Source: CAWGXZ01 sp963826695
Lineage (GTDB): Bacteria > Pseudomonadota > Gammaproteobacteria > Burkholderiales > Burkholderiaceae_C
Assembly (NCBI GenBank): GCA_963826695.1
Contig: CAWGXZ010000004.1
Span: 62,001 to 126,000 of the forward strand
DNA length: 64,000 bases
Reading direction: 5' to 3'
Each line of letters starts with the position of its first letter. Positions within the stretch are counted from its first letter, which is position 1. The notes below the pieces were generated by a model that was given only the letters and a program-made list of their open reading frames with translations, did not search any database and was not told where the DNA came from. The position numbers and the translations under genes are program-made. Of this stretch, positions 54,288 to 63,209 are shown one piece after another.

Positions 54288-55175
54288 ATGGCTGAATCCC
54301 CAGCGCCGAGCAGCGGCGCGATCGATCCGCAACAGCTGACCGCCTGGGTCGGCCGCAGCGAGACGGTGCAGGACGTCGTCTCCGCAACCCCGGTCGTCGC
54401 GCTGACCGCCACCCTGGACCACCCGGCGGCAGCGGTCGACACCGGCAGCGCACTGCCGCCGCTCTGGCACTGGCTGTACTTCCTGCCGATGCACCGGCAG
54501 TCGGAGATCGGTGCCGACGGCCACGCCAAGCGGGGTGGCTTCCTGCCTCCGGTGCCGCTGCCGCGGCGGATGTGGGCCGGCAGCCAGTTCGAGTTCCGCA
54601 CCCCGATCCGTGTCGGCGACCGCGTTGCCCGCACCTCGACCATCGACGACGTGACGACCAAGGAGGGCCGTACCGGCCCGCTGGTGTTCGTCAAGGTGCG
54701 CCACGAGGTGCGCTGCAACGGCGCCGCCGAGCCGGCCCTGGTCGAGTTCCACGACATCGTCTACCGCGAGGCGCAGCGTCCGGACGACGTGGCGCCGCCG
54801 CCGCAGGCTGCGCCGGCGGACGCCACGTGGCAGCGCGAGATCGTTCCCGACGACGTGCTGCTGTTTCGCTACTCGGCGCTGACCTTCAACGGCCACCGCA
54901 TTCATTACGACCGCAAGTACGTCACCGAGGTCGAGGGCTATCCGGGCCTGATCGTGCACGGCCCGCTGATCGCGACGCTGCTGCTCGACCTGCTGCGCCG
55001 CCAGATGCCCGAGGCCGAAGTCGCGACCTTCCGGTTCAGGGCGGTCCGGCCGACCTTCGATCTCAACCCCTTCCGGGTCAATGGCGCGCCGCAGCCCGAC
55101 GGCAAGACCGTGCGGCTGTGGGCCAACGACCATGACGGCTGGCTGACGATGGACGCCACGGCCACGCTGCGCTGA
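54288..55175 (+). CDS. MaoC-type acyl-CoA hydratase (mesaconyl-C4/itaconyl-CoA hydratase-like)
   Basis: 295 residues, double hot-dog fold of the FAS1-like dehydratase/MaoC group. The N-terminal half has LPPLWHWLYFLPMHRQSEIG and GGFLPPVPLPRRMWAGSQFE. The C-terminal half carries the hydratase motif FRYSALTFNGHRIHYDRKYV. Proteins of this layout hydrate mesaconyl-C4-CoA or itaconyl-CoA to citramalyl-CoA. It precedes a CoA transferase and a CitE-type lyase in the right pathway order. Substrate choice is inferred from neighbours. Confidence 0.9.
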   Translation: MAESPAPSSGAIDPQQLTAWVGRSETVQDVVSATPVVALTATLDHPAAAVDTGSALPPLWHWLYFLPMHRQSEIGADGHAKRGGFLPPVPLPRRMWAGSQFEFRTPIRVGDRVARTSTIDDVTTKEGRTGPLVFVKVRHEVRCNGAAEPALVEFHDIVYREAQRPDDVAPPPQAAPADATWQREIVPDDVLLFRYSALTFNGHRIHYDRKYVTEVEGYPGLIVHGPLIATLLLDLLRRQMPEAEVATFRFRAVRPTFDLNPFRVNGAPQPDGKTVRLWANDHDGWLTMDATATLR

Positions 55176-55262
55176 TTCGGCTCCGAGTCCGGCCCCACCT
55201 CGGGGTCGGACTGCCCTGGGCACTGCGCCAGGACCTTCACCTTTCTTCTGGATCGCAACCCC

Positions 55263-56450
55263 ATGCAACCTCTCAAAGGCCTGACCGTGGTGACGCTGGA
55301 ACACGCCATCGCGGCGCCGTTCGCCACCCGCCAGCTCGCCGACCTCGGCGCCCGCGTCATCAAGATCGAACGTCCCGGTGCCGGTGACTTCGCCCGCGGC
55401 TACGACGAGCGCGTGCGCGGCCTGGCGTCGCACTTCGTCTGGACCAACCGCTCGAAGGAGAGCCTGACGCTCGACGTCAAGCATCCGCAGGCCGCCGAGA
55501 TCCTGCGCCGGCTGGTGATGGAGAAGGCCGACGTCGTGGTGCAGAACCTCGCCCCGGGTGCCGCATCGCGCCTGGGCCTGGGCTATGACAAGCTCTCGGC
55601 CGAGAAGGCGTCGCTGATCGTCTGCGACATCTCCGGCTACGGCGACGATCCCGAAACCCCGGGCCCGTACCGCGACAAGAAGGCCTACGACCTGCTGATC
55701 CAGAGCGAGGCGGGCTTCGTCTCCGTCACCGGCACAGCCGACGAGCCGTGCAAGGCAGGGCCCTCGATCGCCGACATCGCCGCCGGCATGTACGCCTACA
55801 CCAACATCCTGGCGGCCCTGCTGCAGCGCGGCCAGACCGGCAGGGGCCAGCGCATCGACATCTCGATGCTGGAATCGCTGGCCGAGTGGACCAGCTACCC
55901 GCTCTACTACGCCTTCGATGGCGCGCCGCCGCCGCCCCGCACCGGCGCGAGCCACGCGACGATCTACCCGTACGGGCCGTTCCCCGCCGGCGACGGCAGC
56001 GTCATGCTGGGGCTGCAGAACGAGCGCGAGTGGGTCAACTTCTGCGACAAGGTGCTGCGGCAGCCCGAGCTGGCGCGCGATCCGCGCTTTGCCGGCAACG
56101 CCAAGCGCGTCGCCGAGCGCGTCGCGGTGCGGCAGATCATCGTCGATGCCTTTGCCGCACTCACCACGGCCCAGGTGGTCGAGCGGCTCGAAGACGCGCA
56201 GATCGCCAACGCCCGGGTCAACACCATGCACGAGGTCTGGGAGCACCCGCAACTCGAGGCCCGCGGGCGCTGGCGCGAGGTCGGCTCGCCTGCCGGCACG
56301 CTGCCCGCCATGCTGCCGCCCGGCACCTGGAACACCGGCCCGCGCATGGACCCCGTGCCGGCGCTCGGCGAGCACACCGACGCCATCCTGGCCGAGCTGG
56401 GCTACAACGGGGCCGACATCGCCGCGCTGCACGAAGCCGGCGCGGTCTGA
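55263..56450 (+). CDS. CaiB/BaiF (family III) CoA transferase
   Basis: 395 residues. Family III CoA transferase marks: TVVTLEHAIAAPFATRQLAD, IKIERPGAGDFARGYDE, and KHPQAAEILRRL. The catalytic Asp is expected in GPSIADIAAGMYAYTNILAA near residue 170. It moves CoA from a donor such as succinyl-CoA to a dicarboxylate. Together with the hydratase and CitE-type lyase it forms a set equal to Ict/Ich/Ccl for itaconate. Actual acceptor not shown. Confidence 0.94.
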   Translation: MQPLKGLTVVTLEHAIAAPFATRQLADLGARVIKIERPGAGDFARGYDERVRGLASHFVWTNRSKESLTLDVKHPQAAEILRRLVMEKADVVVQNLAPGAASRLGLGYDKLSAEKASLIVCDISGYGDDPETPGPYRDKKAYDLLIQSEAGFVSVTGTADEPCKAGPSIADIAAGMYAYTNILAALLQRGQTGRGQRIDISMLESLAEWTSYPLYYAFDGAPPPPRTGASHATIYPYGPFPAGDGSVMLGLQNEREWVNFCDKVLRQPELARDPRFAGNAKRVAERVAVRQIIVDAFAALTTAQVVERLEDAQIANARVNTMHEVWEHPQLEARGRWREVGSPAGTLPAMLPPGTWNTGPRMDPVPALGEHTDAILAELGYNGADIAALHEAGAV

Positions 56451-56461
56451 AGGCGATCAAG

Positions 56462-57292
56462 ATGTCCGATCTGTTGCAGACACCGCGCACCTACCTGTTC
56501 GTGCCGGGCAGCCGGGCCGAGCGTTTCGCCAAGGCGCTGGCCAGCGGCGCCGACGCCATCGTGCTCGATCTCGAAGACGCGGTCGCCGCGGAAGACAAGG
56601 CGGCGGCGCGTGATGCGGTGGCCGCGTGGCTGGCCGCCGCCCCGGCCACCGACCGCGCACGCGCCGTTGTCCGGGTGAACGACGCCGCCTCGCCCTGGTT
56701 CGAAGACGACCTGGCGGCGCTGCGTGCCGCGGGTGCCGGGCAGGTCATGCTGCCGAAAGCCGAATCGCCGGCCCAGGTCGCCCGGGTGCTCGCGGAAATG
56801 CCGCACGCCAGCGTGCTGGCGCTGATCGAAAGCGCGAGGGGCCTCGACCGCGTTGAAGCGATCGCCGGCGCGGCCGGCGTGTCGCGGCTGGTCTACGGCA
56901 CGCTCGACTTCGCGCTCGACCTGGACCTCGACATTTCGCACGACCCGGCCGGTCTGGCGTATGGGGCGAGCCGCATCGCACTCGCATCCCGGGTGGCCGG
57001 GCTGCCGGCCCCGGTCGCCGGCGTGACGCCGCAGCTCGACGACGAAGCGCGGCTGCTCGCCGACCTGGCGCTCGCCCGCTGCCATGGCTTCGGCGCCAAG
57101 CTGTGCATCCATCCGCGGCAGGTTGCCCCGATCCACCGCGCACTGCGGCCGACCGACGCCCAGCTCGACTGGGCGCGGCGCGTACTGGCCGCCGAAGCCG
57201 CCTCGCCCGGCGCCGCGCAGCTCGACGGCCGCATGGTCGACCGCCCCGTCGTGCTGCAGGCGCAGCGCATCCTGGCGCTCGGCCAGGGCTGA
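56462..57292 (+). CDS. CitE-like citramalyl/malyl-CoA lyase (HpcH/HpaI family)
   Basis: 276 residues from ATG at 56462. The start TPRTYLFVPGSRAERFAKAL, then GADAIVLDLEDAVAAEDK with metal-binding acidic residues, then LALIESARGLDRVEAIAG and GAKLCIHPRQVAPIHRAL are CitE-family hallmarks. It would cleave (S)-citramalyl-CoA to acetyl-CoA and pyruvate, or a malyl-CoA. It follows the CoA transferase by 11 bases. Confidence 0.93.
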   Translation: MSDLLQTPRTYLFVPGSRAERFAKALASGADAIVLDLEDAVAAEDKAAARDAVAAWLAAAPATDRARAVVRVNDAASPWFEDDLAALRAAGAGQVMLPKAESPAQVARVLAEMPHASVLALIESARGLDRVEAIAGAAGVSRLVYGTLDFALDLDLDISHDPAGLAYGASRIALASRVAGLPAPVAGVTPQLDDEARLLADLALARCHGFGAKLCIHPRQVAPIHRALRPTDAQLDWARRVLAAEAASPGAAQLDGRMVDRPVVLQAQRILALGQG

Positions 57293-57337
57293 TCTTCCTT
57301 CCCCCTCCTTTCACGACACCACCGAAGAGACACCGCC

Positions 57338-58684
57338 ATGGCCTCCACCATCATCGATTCCGCAATCTTCCAGGGCATCTTCAGCAGCGATGCGATGCGC
57401 CACGTCTGGTCCGACGAGAACCGGACGCAGAAGTACCTCGACATCGAGGCCGCGCTCGCCAAGGTCCAGGGTCGCCTCGGCCTGATCCCGCAGGAAGCGG
57501 CCGACGAGATCGTCAGCCACTGCCATCTCGACCAGATCGACATGGCCAAGCTGCGCCAGCAGACCGAGCGGATCGGCTACCCGATCCTCGGCGTGGTGTC
57601 GCAACTCAATCTGCTCTGCCGTGACAAGCTCGGCGAGTTCTGCCACTGGGGTGCGACCACCCAGGACATCACCGACACCGCCACGGTGCTGCAAATCCGC
57701 GAAGGGCTCGATCTGGTCGACGCCGAGCTGGCAGCGATCTCGGCGGCGATGGCCAAGCTCGCCAAGGAGCACCGCCTGACGCCGATGATCGGCCGCAGCA
57801 ACCTGCAGCAGGCCATTCCGGTCACCTTCGGCTACAAGATGGCCGGGCTGCTCTCGGCCATCGAGCGGCACCGCACGCGGCTGGAACAGCTCAGGCCGCG
57901 CGTGCTCGTCGGCGAGTTCGCCGGCGCTGCCGGCACGTTGGCCTCGCTGCAGACCGGCGCGATGGAAACCCAGGCCGGGCTGTGCGAGGAACTCGGCCTC
58001 GGCCAGCCGGACATCGCCTGGCACACCATCCGCGACAACATCGCCGAGGTCGGCACTTTCCTCGGCCTCGTCGGCGGCACGCTCGGCAAGCTGTCGATGG
58101 ACGTGAAGCTGATGATGCAGACCGAAGTCGGCGAGGTCTACGAGCCGTTTGCCCACGGCCGCGGATCGAGCAGCACCATGCCGCAGAAGCGCAACCCGAT
58201 CTCGTCGTGCTACATCCACGCCGCGATCTCGGTGGTGCGCCAGCACGCCGCCGCGCTGATGGACGCGATGGTGGCCGACCACGAGCGCTCGACCGGCCCG
58301 TGGGAGATCGAATGGATCGTCCTGCCCGAGGCGTTCTGCCTGATGGCCGGCGCGCTCAAGCAATCGCGCTTCGTCCTCGAAGGGCTGGAAGTCGATGCCG
58401 TGGCCATGCGCCGCAACATCGACATGACCGGCGGCCTGGTGATGTCGGAAGCGGTGATGATGGGCCTGGGTACGTACATCGGCCGCGAGTACGCGCACGA
58501 CCTGGTGTACGACATCTGCCGCGACGCGGTGAAGAACGGCCGGCCGCTGCTCGACCTTCTCTGCGAGCACCCGGAAATCAACGTGCACCTCGACCGCGCG
58601 GCGCTGGCGGAGCTTTGCGACCCGGCGAACTACCTCGGCCAGTCGGGGGTGATGGTCGACCGGGTGCTTGCCAAGCTCGGCTGA
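57338..58684 (+). CDS. Fumarase/adenylosuccinate lyase superfamily enzyme of unknown substrate
   Basis: 448 residues. Superfamily signature HGRGSSSTMPQKRNPISS near residues 273-290 and CHWGATTQDITDTAT at 102-116. At the site where adenylosuccinate lyase has GRTHLQ (general-acid His) this protein has GRSNLQQAIPVTFG, with Asn at about 155. Carboxymuconate cycloisomerases also lack the His but have Trp there. So it is neither a normal PurB nor a normal PcaB. Last gene of the dicarboxylate operon, so it probably adds to or eliminates from an unsaturated acid such as aconitate, mesaconate or citraconate. Confidence 0.88.
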   Translation: MASTIIDSAIFQGIFSSDAMRHVWSDENRTQKYLDIEAALAKVQGRLGLIPQEAADEIVSHCHLDQIDMAKLRQQTERIGYPILGVVSQLNLLCRDKLGEFCHWGATTQDITDTATVLQIREGLDLVDAELAAISAAMAKLAKEHRLTPMIGRSNLQQAIPVTFGYKMAGLLSAIERHRTRLEQLRPRVLVGEFAGAAGTLASLQTGAMETQAGLCEELGLGQPDIAWHTIRDNIAEVGTFLGLVGGTLGKLSMDVKLMMQTEVGEVYEPFAHGRGSSSTMPQKRNPISSCYIHAAISVVRQHAAALMDAMVADHERSTGPWEIEWIVLPEAFCLMAGALKQSRFVLEGLEVDAVAMRRNIDMTGGLVMSEAVMMGLGTYIGREYAHDLVYDICRDAVKNGRPLLDLLCEHPEINVHLDRAALAELCDPANYLGQSGVMVDRVLAKLG

Positions 58685-58708
58685 CGGCGCCGGAACACAG
58701 CGGCCGGC

Positions 58709-60280
58709 TCAGTCCGACCGCGCCGCGCGCAGCAGCTCGTCGAGTGCGTCGGGGTCCAGCGGCTTGGTCAGGTGGCGGTCGAAGCCTGCCGCCGCCGCGT
58801 CGGCCTTGTCGCCCGCCTGGCCCCAGCCGGTCAGCGCGACGAGGTAGGTGCTGCGCCCCCAGTCGGCAGCGCGCATCCGGCGCGCCACTTCGTAGCCGTT
58901 GATGCCGGGCAGCCCGATGTCGAGCAGCACCAGCTGCGGCGCGAATTGCGCGCCCCGCGCCAGCGCTGCAACGCCGTCGCCCGCCGTCTCCACGGTGTGG
59001 CCCTGCAGGGTGAACAGCAGGGCCAGGCTTTCGGCCGCATCGTGGTTGTCGTCGACGACGAGCACCCGCCGCGGCGTCGCGCCGGGCCCGCCCTGCGCCA
59101 TGGCGGGGGCTGCATCGGCGCGGCTGTCGACCACCGGCAGCCGCACGATGAACTCGCTGCCCTGGCCGACGCCGGCGCTGCGCGCCTCGACGCGCCCGCC
59201 GTGAAGTTCGGTGAGCTGGCGCACCAGCGCCAGCCCGATGCCGAGGCCGCCCTGCGCGCGCTCGCGTGCCGGCGAGACCTGCGAGAACATCTCGAACAGC
59301 CCGTCGAGGTGCTCCGGCGCGACGCCGATGCCGCTGTCTCGAACGGCGATCAGCGCCTCGCCGCCCTCGCGCGCCACGCGCAGCTGCACCCAGCCGCCGG
59401 CCGGCGTGTATTTGGCCGCGTTGCCGAGCAGGTTCAGCGCAATTTGCGTCAGCCGCGTGGCGTCGGCCTGCACGGCAATCGGCTGCAGCGGCAGATCGAC
59501 CTCGAAGCGGTGGCCCGCCGGCTGCATGAACGAGCGGGCGGCGTCGATGGCGTCGTCCAGCACGCCGGGCAGCTCGACGCGAGCCATGCGCAGCTCGAGC
59601 TTGTCCTGCGTGATGCGCGAGACCTCGAGCAAATCGTCGACCAGGTGGGTCAGGTGCTGCAGCTGGCGCTCGAGCAGTTCGCGCGACCAGGCTTGCCGCT
59701 CGGGCGAGAGCCCGGGCTTCTTCAGAAGCTCGACCCCGTTGCGCATGGGGCCCAGCGGATTGCGCAGCTCGTGGGCGAGGGTGGCGAGGAATTCGTCCTT
59801 GCGGCGATCCGCCGCGGACAGCTGTTCGTTGGCGTGGCGCAGCTGCTCTTCGGCCTGCCGGCGCGCGCTGAGCGCCGCCTCGGCGCTGCGCCGGGCGTGG
59901 ACCAGCTCGCGCTCGTACTGGTGGCGTTCGGTGACGACCGTCAGCGCCACCTCGTGTTGCGTCACGCCGTCGCACTCACGGCAGTGCGCCGCCAGCAGCA
60001 TCGGCACGGCATGGCCTTCGCGGTGCCGCAGCTCGACCTTGATTTCGCTGACCGAACCCTGCACCAGCAGCAGCGGCGCAAGGTGTGTCTGGTGGAAGAC
60101 GCGGCTGCCGGCGGTGAACAGGTCCTGCAGGCGCCGGTGGCCGACCAGATCGCCGGGCGTGCAGCCGAGCCAGCTGCACAACCGGTCGTTGGCGCGGCGG
60201 ATGCTGCCGTCGGCGGCCGTGAGCAGCAGCCCGCAGGGGGCATGCCGCCAGAGATCACCGTCTGCCGGCGCGGCGGCCAT
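58709..60280 (-). CDS. PAS-containing hybrid histidine kinase with receiver domain
   Basis: 523 residues, no membrane segment, so cytoplasmic. An N-terminal PAS domain (about 10-120, CGLLLTAADGSIRRANDRLC) is followed by a coiled coil (about 120-160). The HisKA box is DEFLATLAHELRNPLGPM with His170, and HATPase has NLLGNAAKYTP, DSGIGV and GGLGIGLALVRQL. A C-terminal receiver has Asp454 (LVLLDIGLPGING). No output domain, so it must signal through a partner. Downstream of an RsbQ-like hydrolase gene with a 3-base gap; RsbQ is known to activate the PAS protein RsbP, so the PAS domain may read the hydrolase product. Confidence 0.94.
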   Translation of the reverse strand: MAAAPADGDLWRHAPCGLLLTAADGSIRRANDRLCSWLGCTPGDLVGHRRLQDLFTAGSRVFHQTHLAPLLLVQGSVSEIKVELRHREGHAVPMLLAAHCRECDGVTQHEVALTVVTERHQYERELVHARRSAEAALSARRQAEEQLRHANEQLSAADRRKDEFLATLAHELRNPLGPMRNGVELLKKPGLSPERQAWSRELLERQLQHLTHLVDDLLEVSRITQDKLELRMARVELPGVLDDAIDAARSFMQPAGHRFEVDLPLQPIAVQADATRLTQIALNLLGNAAKYTPAGGWVQLRVAREGGEALIAVRDSGIGVAPEHLDGLFEMFSQVSPARERAQGGLGIGLALVRQLTELHGGRVEARSAGVGQGSEFIVRLPVVDSRADAAPAMAQGGPGATPRRVLVVDDNHDAAESLALLFTLQGHTVETAGDGVAALARGAQFAPQLVLLDIGLPGINGYEVARRMRAADWGRSTYLVALTGWGQAGDKADAAAAGFDRHLTKPLDPDALDELLRAARSD

Positions 60281-60283
60281 CGA

Positions 60284-61087
60284 TCAGAGCCGCAGCCCGG
60301 CGAGGAAACCCTCGATCGCCTCGATGCAGGCCTCGGGTGCGCTCAGGTGCGGGCAGTGACCGACGTTGTCGACAACCTGCAGCCGCCCGTCCGGAAGGTT
60401 GCGCTGCAACCAGTCGCCGACGCTGCGTGGCGCGATGGCATCGTCGCTGCACTGCAGCACGAGCGCCGGGACGGTCGCCCGCAGCACGTCGGCCCGGTGG
60501 TCGGACAGGAAGGTGGCGCGCGCACAGTGGCGGGCAATGTCGGGGTCGGTGCGACAGAAGCTGTTGACGAGCTCGTCGCGCAACGCCGGGCGGTCCGGTG
60601 CGCCCATGATCACCGGCCCCATCGCGGCCGACCAGCCGAGATGGTTGGCGTCGAGCGTCTCGAGCAGGCCGTCGATGTCGCCATGCGTGAAGCCGCCGAC
60701 ATAGTCGCCGTCGTCGATGTAGCAGGGGGAGGGGGCGACCATGACCTGGGCTGCAAAACGCGCGGGCATCCGGTTGGCGGCCAGCAGGCCCATGGTGGCA
60801 CCCGCCGAGTGGCCGACAAGCACCACCGGGCCGCGGCCGAAGCGTTCGGCAATCTCGATCAGGTCGGCGGCGTGGCCGTGCAGCGTCGCGTACTTCTCCC
60901 GGTCGTAGGCGGCGAGATCCGATCGGCCGAAGCCGACCAGGTCGTAGAGCACGGTGCGATGCCGCGCCTCGAAATGCGGCGCGACATGGCGCCACATCGA
61001 CTGGTCGCAGCCGAAGCCATGCGTGAAGAGCAGCGTGGTGGGCCCTTCGCCGCGCACCTGGACGTGGTTTCGGCGTTCGATGCTCAT
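60284..61087 (-). CDS. RsbQ/KAI2-like alpha/beta hydrolase
   Basis: 267 residues from ATG at 61087 (MSIERRNHVQVRGEG). Strong resemblance to RsbQ of Bacillus: LLFTHGFGCDQSMWRHVAPHF, YDLVGFGRSDLAAYD, nucleophile Ser94 in VGHSAGATMG, PSPCYIDDGDYVGGFTHGD, LQCSDDAIAPRSVGDWL with Asp215/216, and His244 in VGHCPHLSAPE. RsbQ works with the PAS phosphatase RsbP in stress sensing and is related to the plant receptors D14 and KAI2. Here the partner PAS protein is the hybrid kinase encoded just downstream. Confidence 0.92.
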   Translation of the reverse strand: MSIERRNHVQVRGEGPTTLLFTHGFGCDQSMWRHVAPHFEARHRTVLYDLVGFGRSDLAAYDREKYATLHGHAADLIEIAERFGRGPVVLVGHSAGATMGLLAANRMPARFAAQVMVAPSPCYIDDGDYVGGFTHGDIDGLLETLDANHLGWSAAMGPVIMGAPDRPALRDELVNSFCRTDPDIARHCARATFLSDHRADVLRATVPALVLQCSDDAIAPRSVGDWLQRNLPDGRLQVVDNVGHCPHLSAPEACIEAIEGFLAGLRL

Positions 61088-61199
61088 GGACAGACTTCTC
61101 GGAGCACGGCCCTGCATTGTCCATGCAGCGGCCGTCGACGGGGCGGGTGCGACGCCGCCGCTCGCATAATGGACCGGACTCCGCTTCGTTTGCATCCCG

Positions 61200-62177
61200 A
61201 TGAACCTGATCTGTCAATCCCGCCGAGCGCTGGTCGTTACCGGGCTGGCCCTGCTCGCGGCCAGCGCGGCCCACGCGCAGGACAAATACCCGAGCAAGCC
61301 GATCACGGTCATCGTCGGCTATCCCGCCGGCGGCAGCACCGACCTGAACGGCCGCATCCTGGCGCCGGAACTGGCAAAACGCCTGGGCGTGCCGGTGGTG
61401 ATCGAGAACATCGGCGGCGCCGGCGGCGCGCTGGGTGCGCAGAAGGTCGTCAACGCGGCGCCCGACGGCTACACGCTGCTGGTCGGGGCCAGCAACGAGA
61501 TCGCGATCAACGGCCTCGTCTCCAGTGCGGTCAAGTACACCCCCAAGGACTTCACCCCGATCGGCCTGATCGCCGCGCAGCCGATGGTGCTGGTGGCGTC
61601 GCAGAAGTCGGGCCTCAAGAACGCCGACCAGTTCATCGAGCAGGCGTCGAAGAACCCGGGCAAGTACAGCTACGGCAGCTCGGGTGTCGGCACGGCGCTG
61701 CACCTGGCGGGCGAGATGATCAAGGACCAGGGCCGCATCTTCATGGTCCACATTCCGTACCGCGGCGTCGGGCCGCTGGCCAACGACCTGGTCGGCGACA
61801 ACATCGACCTCGGCGTCTTCGTGCTGTCCAGCGGACTGCCCCACATCCGCAGCGGCCGCGTGGTGGCGCTGGGGACGACCGAAGCCAAGCGCTCGGCACG
61901 CACGCCGGACATCCCGGCGCTGGCCGAGCATCCGAAGCTCAAGGGGCTGGACATCAATATCTGGTTCGCGCTGATGGGTCCGCCCAACATGCCTGAATCC
62001 GTGGTGGCGACGCTGAAGAAGGCGCTGACCGAATCGCTGCAATCGCCGGAACTGCGGCGCAAGCTCGAGGAGTCGGGCTCGACCGTGCAGAACCAGAGCG
62101 TCGACATGCCGCGGTTCCTGGCCCAGGAAAACCTCAAGTACAAGCGCATCGTCGACTTCGCGAAGATCAAGGAATGA
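61200..62177 (+). CDS. Bug-family (TctC) tripartite tricarboxylate receptor
   Basis: 325 residues. Signal peptide ending ASAAHAQDKYPSKP. Marks: VIVGYPAGGSTDLNGRILA, VPVVIENIGGAGGA, PDGYTLLVGAS, SYGSSGVGTALHLAGEMIK, YRGVGPLANDLVGDNID. Its stop overlaps the ATG of the aspartoacylase-like gene by 4 bases, so the two are coupled. It is divergent from the RsbQ-like gene. Confidence 0.95.
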   Translation: MNLICQSRRALVVTGLALLAASAAHAQDKYPSKPITVIVGYPAGGSTDLNGRILAPELAKRLGVPVVIENIGGAGGALGAQKVVNAAPDGYTLLVGASNEIAINGLVSSAVKYTPKDFTPIGLIAAQPMVLVASQKSGLKNADQFIEQASKNPGKYSYGSSGVGTALHLAGEMIKDQGRIFMVHIPYRGVGPLANDLVGDNIDLGVFVLSSGLPHIRSGRVVALGTTEAKRSARTPDIPALAEHPKLKGLDINIWFALMGPPNMPESVVATLKKALTESLQSPELRRKLEESGSTVQNQSVDMPRFLAQENLKYKRIVDFAKIKE

Positions 62178-63150
62178 GCACCCCCTTCTGTTCGAACTGC
62201 CGAAGCCGGACATCGCCGAGTGGCGCGCCGGCAACACCGGTGTCGAAGGCGTCTGGCATTTCGACTCGGGTCGCGACGGCCGCCAGGTGCTGATTACCGC
62301 GCTGATCCACGGCAACGAGCTGTCCGGCGCATGGGCGCTGAAAGGCCTGCTCGAGGCGGGATTGCGTCCGGCGCAAGGGCGGCTGACGCTTGCCTTCTGC
62401 AACCTGAAGGCATTCGACACCTTCGACGCGGGCGATCACGACGCCTCGCGCTTCATCGACGAAGACCTCAACCGCCAGTGGGCGCCCGAGCGGATCGCCG
62501 AAGGCGGCACCCTGGAGCGTCGGCGCGCCGCCGAGCTCGAGCCTTTCGTCGCGCAGGCCGACTGGCTGCTCGACCTGCACAGCATGCACGAGCCGGGCGC
62601 GCCGCTGCTGCTCACCGGGATGCAGCCGCGCAACCTGGCGCTGGCGCGCGAGCTGCGCAGCCCCGAGCACGTCGTCGTCGACGCCGGCCACAAGGACGGC
62701 GTGCGCATGCGCGACCACGGCCGCTTCGGCGAGCTGTGCGCCGACGGCAGCGACAACGGCACCCGATCGCTGCTGATCGAATGCGGCTTCCATGGCGACC
62801 TGCGCAGCCGCAGCGTCGCCCACGACCTCTGCGCACGCTTCCTGGCGACGTCCGGCGTGGTCAGCGCGGACGAGATCGAGCGCCGGCTGCCGGGCTGGCG
62901 CGGCCCCGATGCGCCACGGCAATGGGCGCTGCACGTCAGCGGCGGCGTGGTTGCGCGCAGCAGCGACTTCCGCTTCGACCAGCCCTACCAGGGGCTCGAG
63001 TGCATCGCGCGCGCCGGCACGGTCATCGGCTGGAACGAGGGCGAGCCGGTCGCCACCCCGTTCGACGACTGCGTGCTGGTGATGCCTTCGACCCGCCAGG
63101 CCAAGGCGGGGGTCACCGTGGTGCGCTTCGCCCGCCGCGAGCCGCTTTGA
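62174..63150 (+). CDS. Succinylglutamate desuccinylase/aspartoacylase family protein, probable frameshift near start
   Basis: The domain begins LFELPKPDIAEWRAGNTGVE and has zinc ligands in LIHGNELSGAWAL (His and Glu) and LLDLHSMHEPGAP (His). It ends at TGA 63148-63150. Read from the ATG at 62174, the frame is wrong unless one C is added to the run of five C at 62181-62185; with six C it reads MSTPLLFELP and on. The longest strictly open frame starts at GTG 62287 but would cut about 35 residues of the domain. Family members hydrolyse N-acyl amino acids or related amides. Coupled to a Bug receptor, so it may act on what that receptor binds. Confidence 0.82.
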
Positions 63151-63209
63151 CCGTCCGCAGACGGAAGACTCCGTTTGCGTCTGAATTCCCCGCACGAAGG
63201 TTCTCTCCC

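Noticed and set aside
53133..56432. Very long reverse-strand open frame (over 1,000 codons) opposite the porin, hydratase and CoA transferase genes
   Set aside because: It is the antisense shadow of three well-supported genes in a GC-rich genome, His/Arg/Val-rich with no domain.
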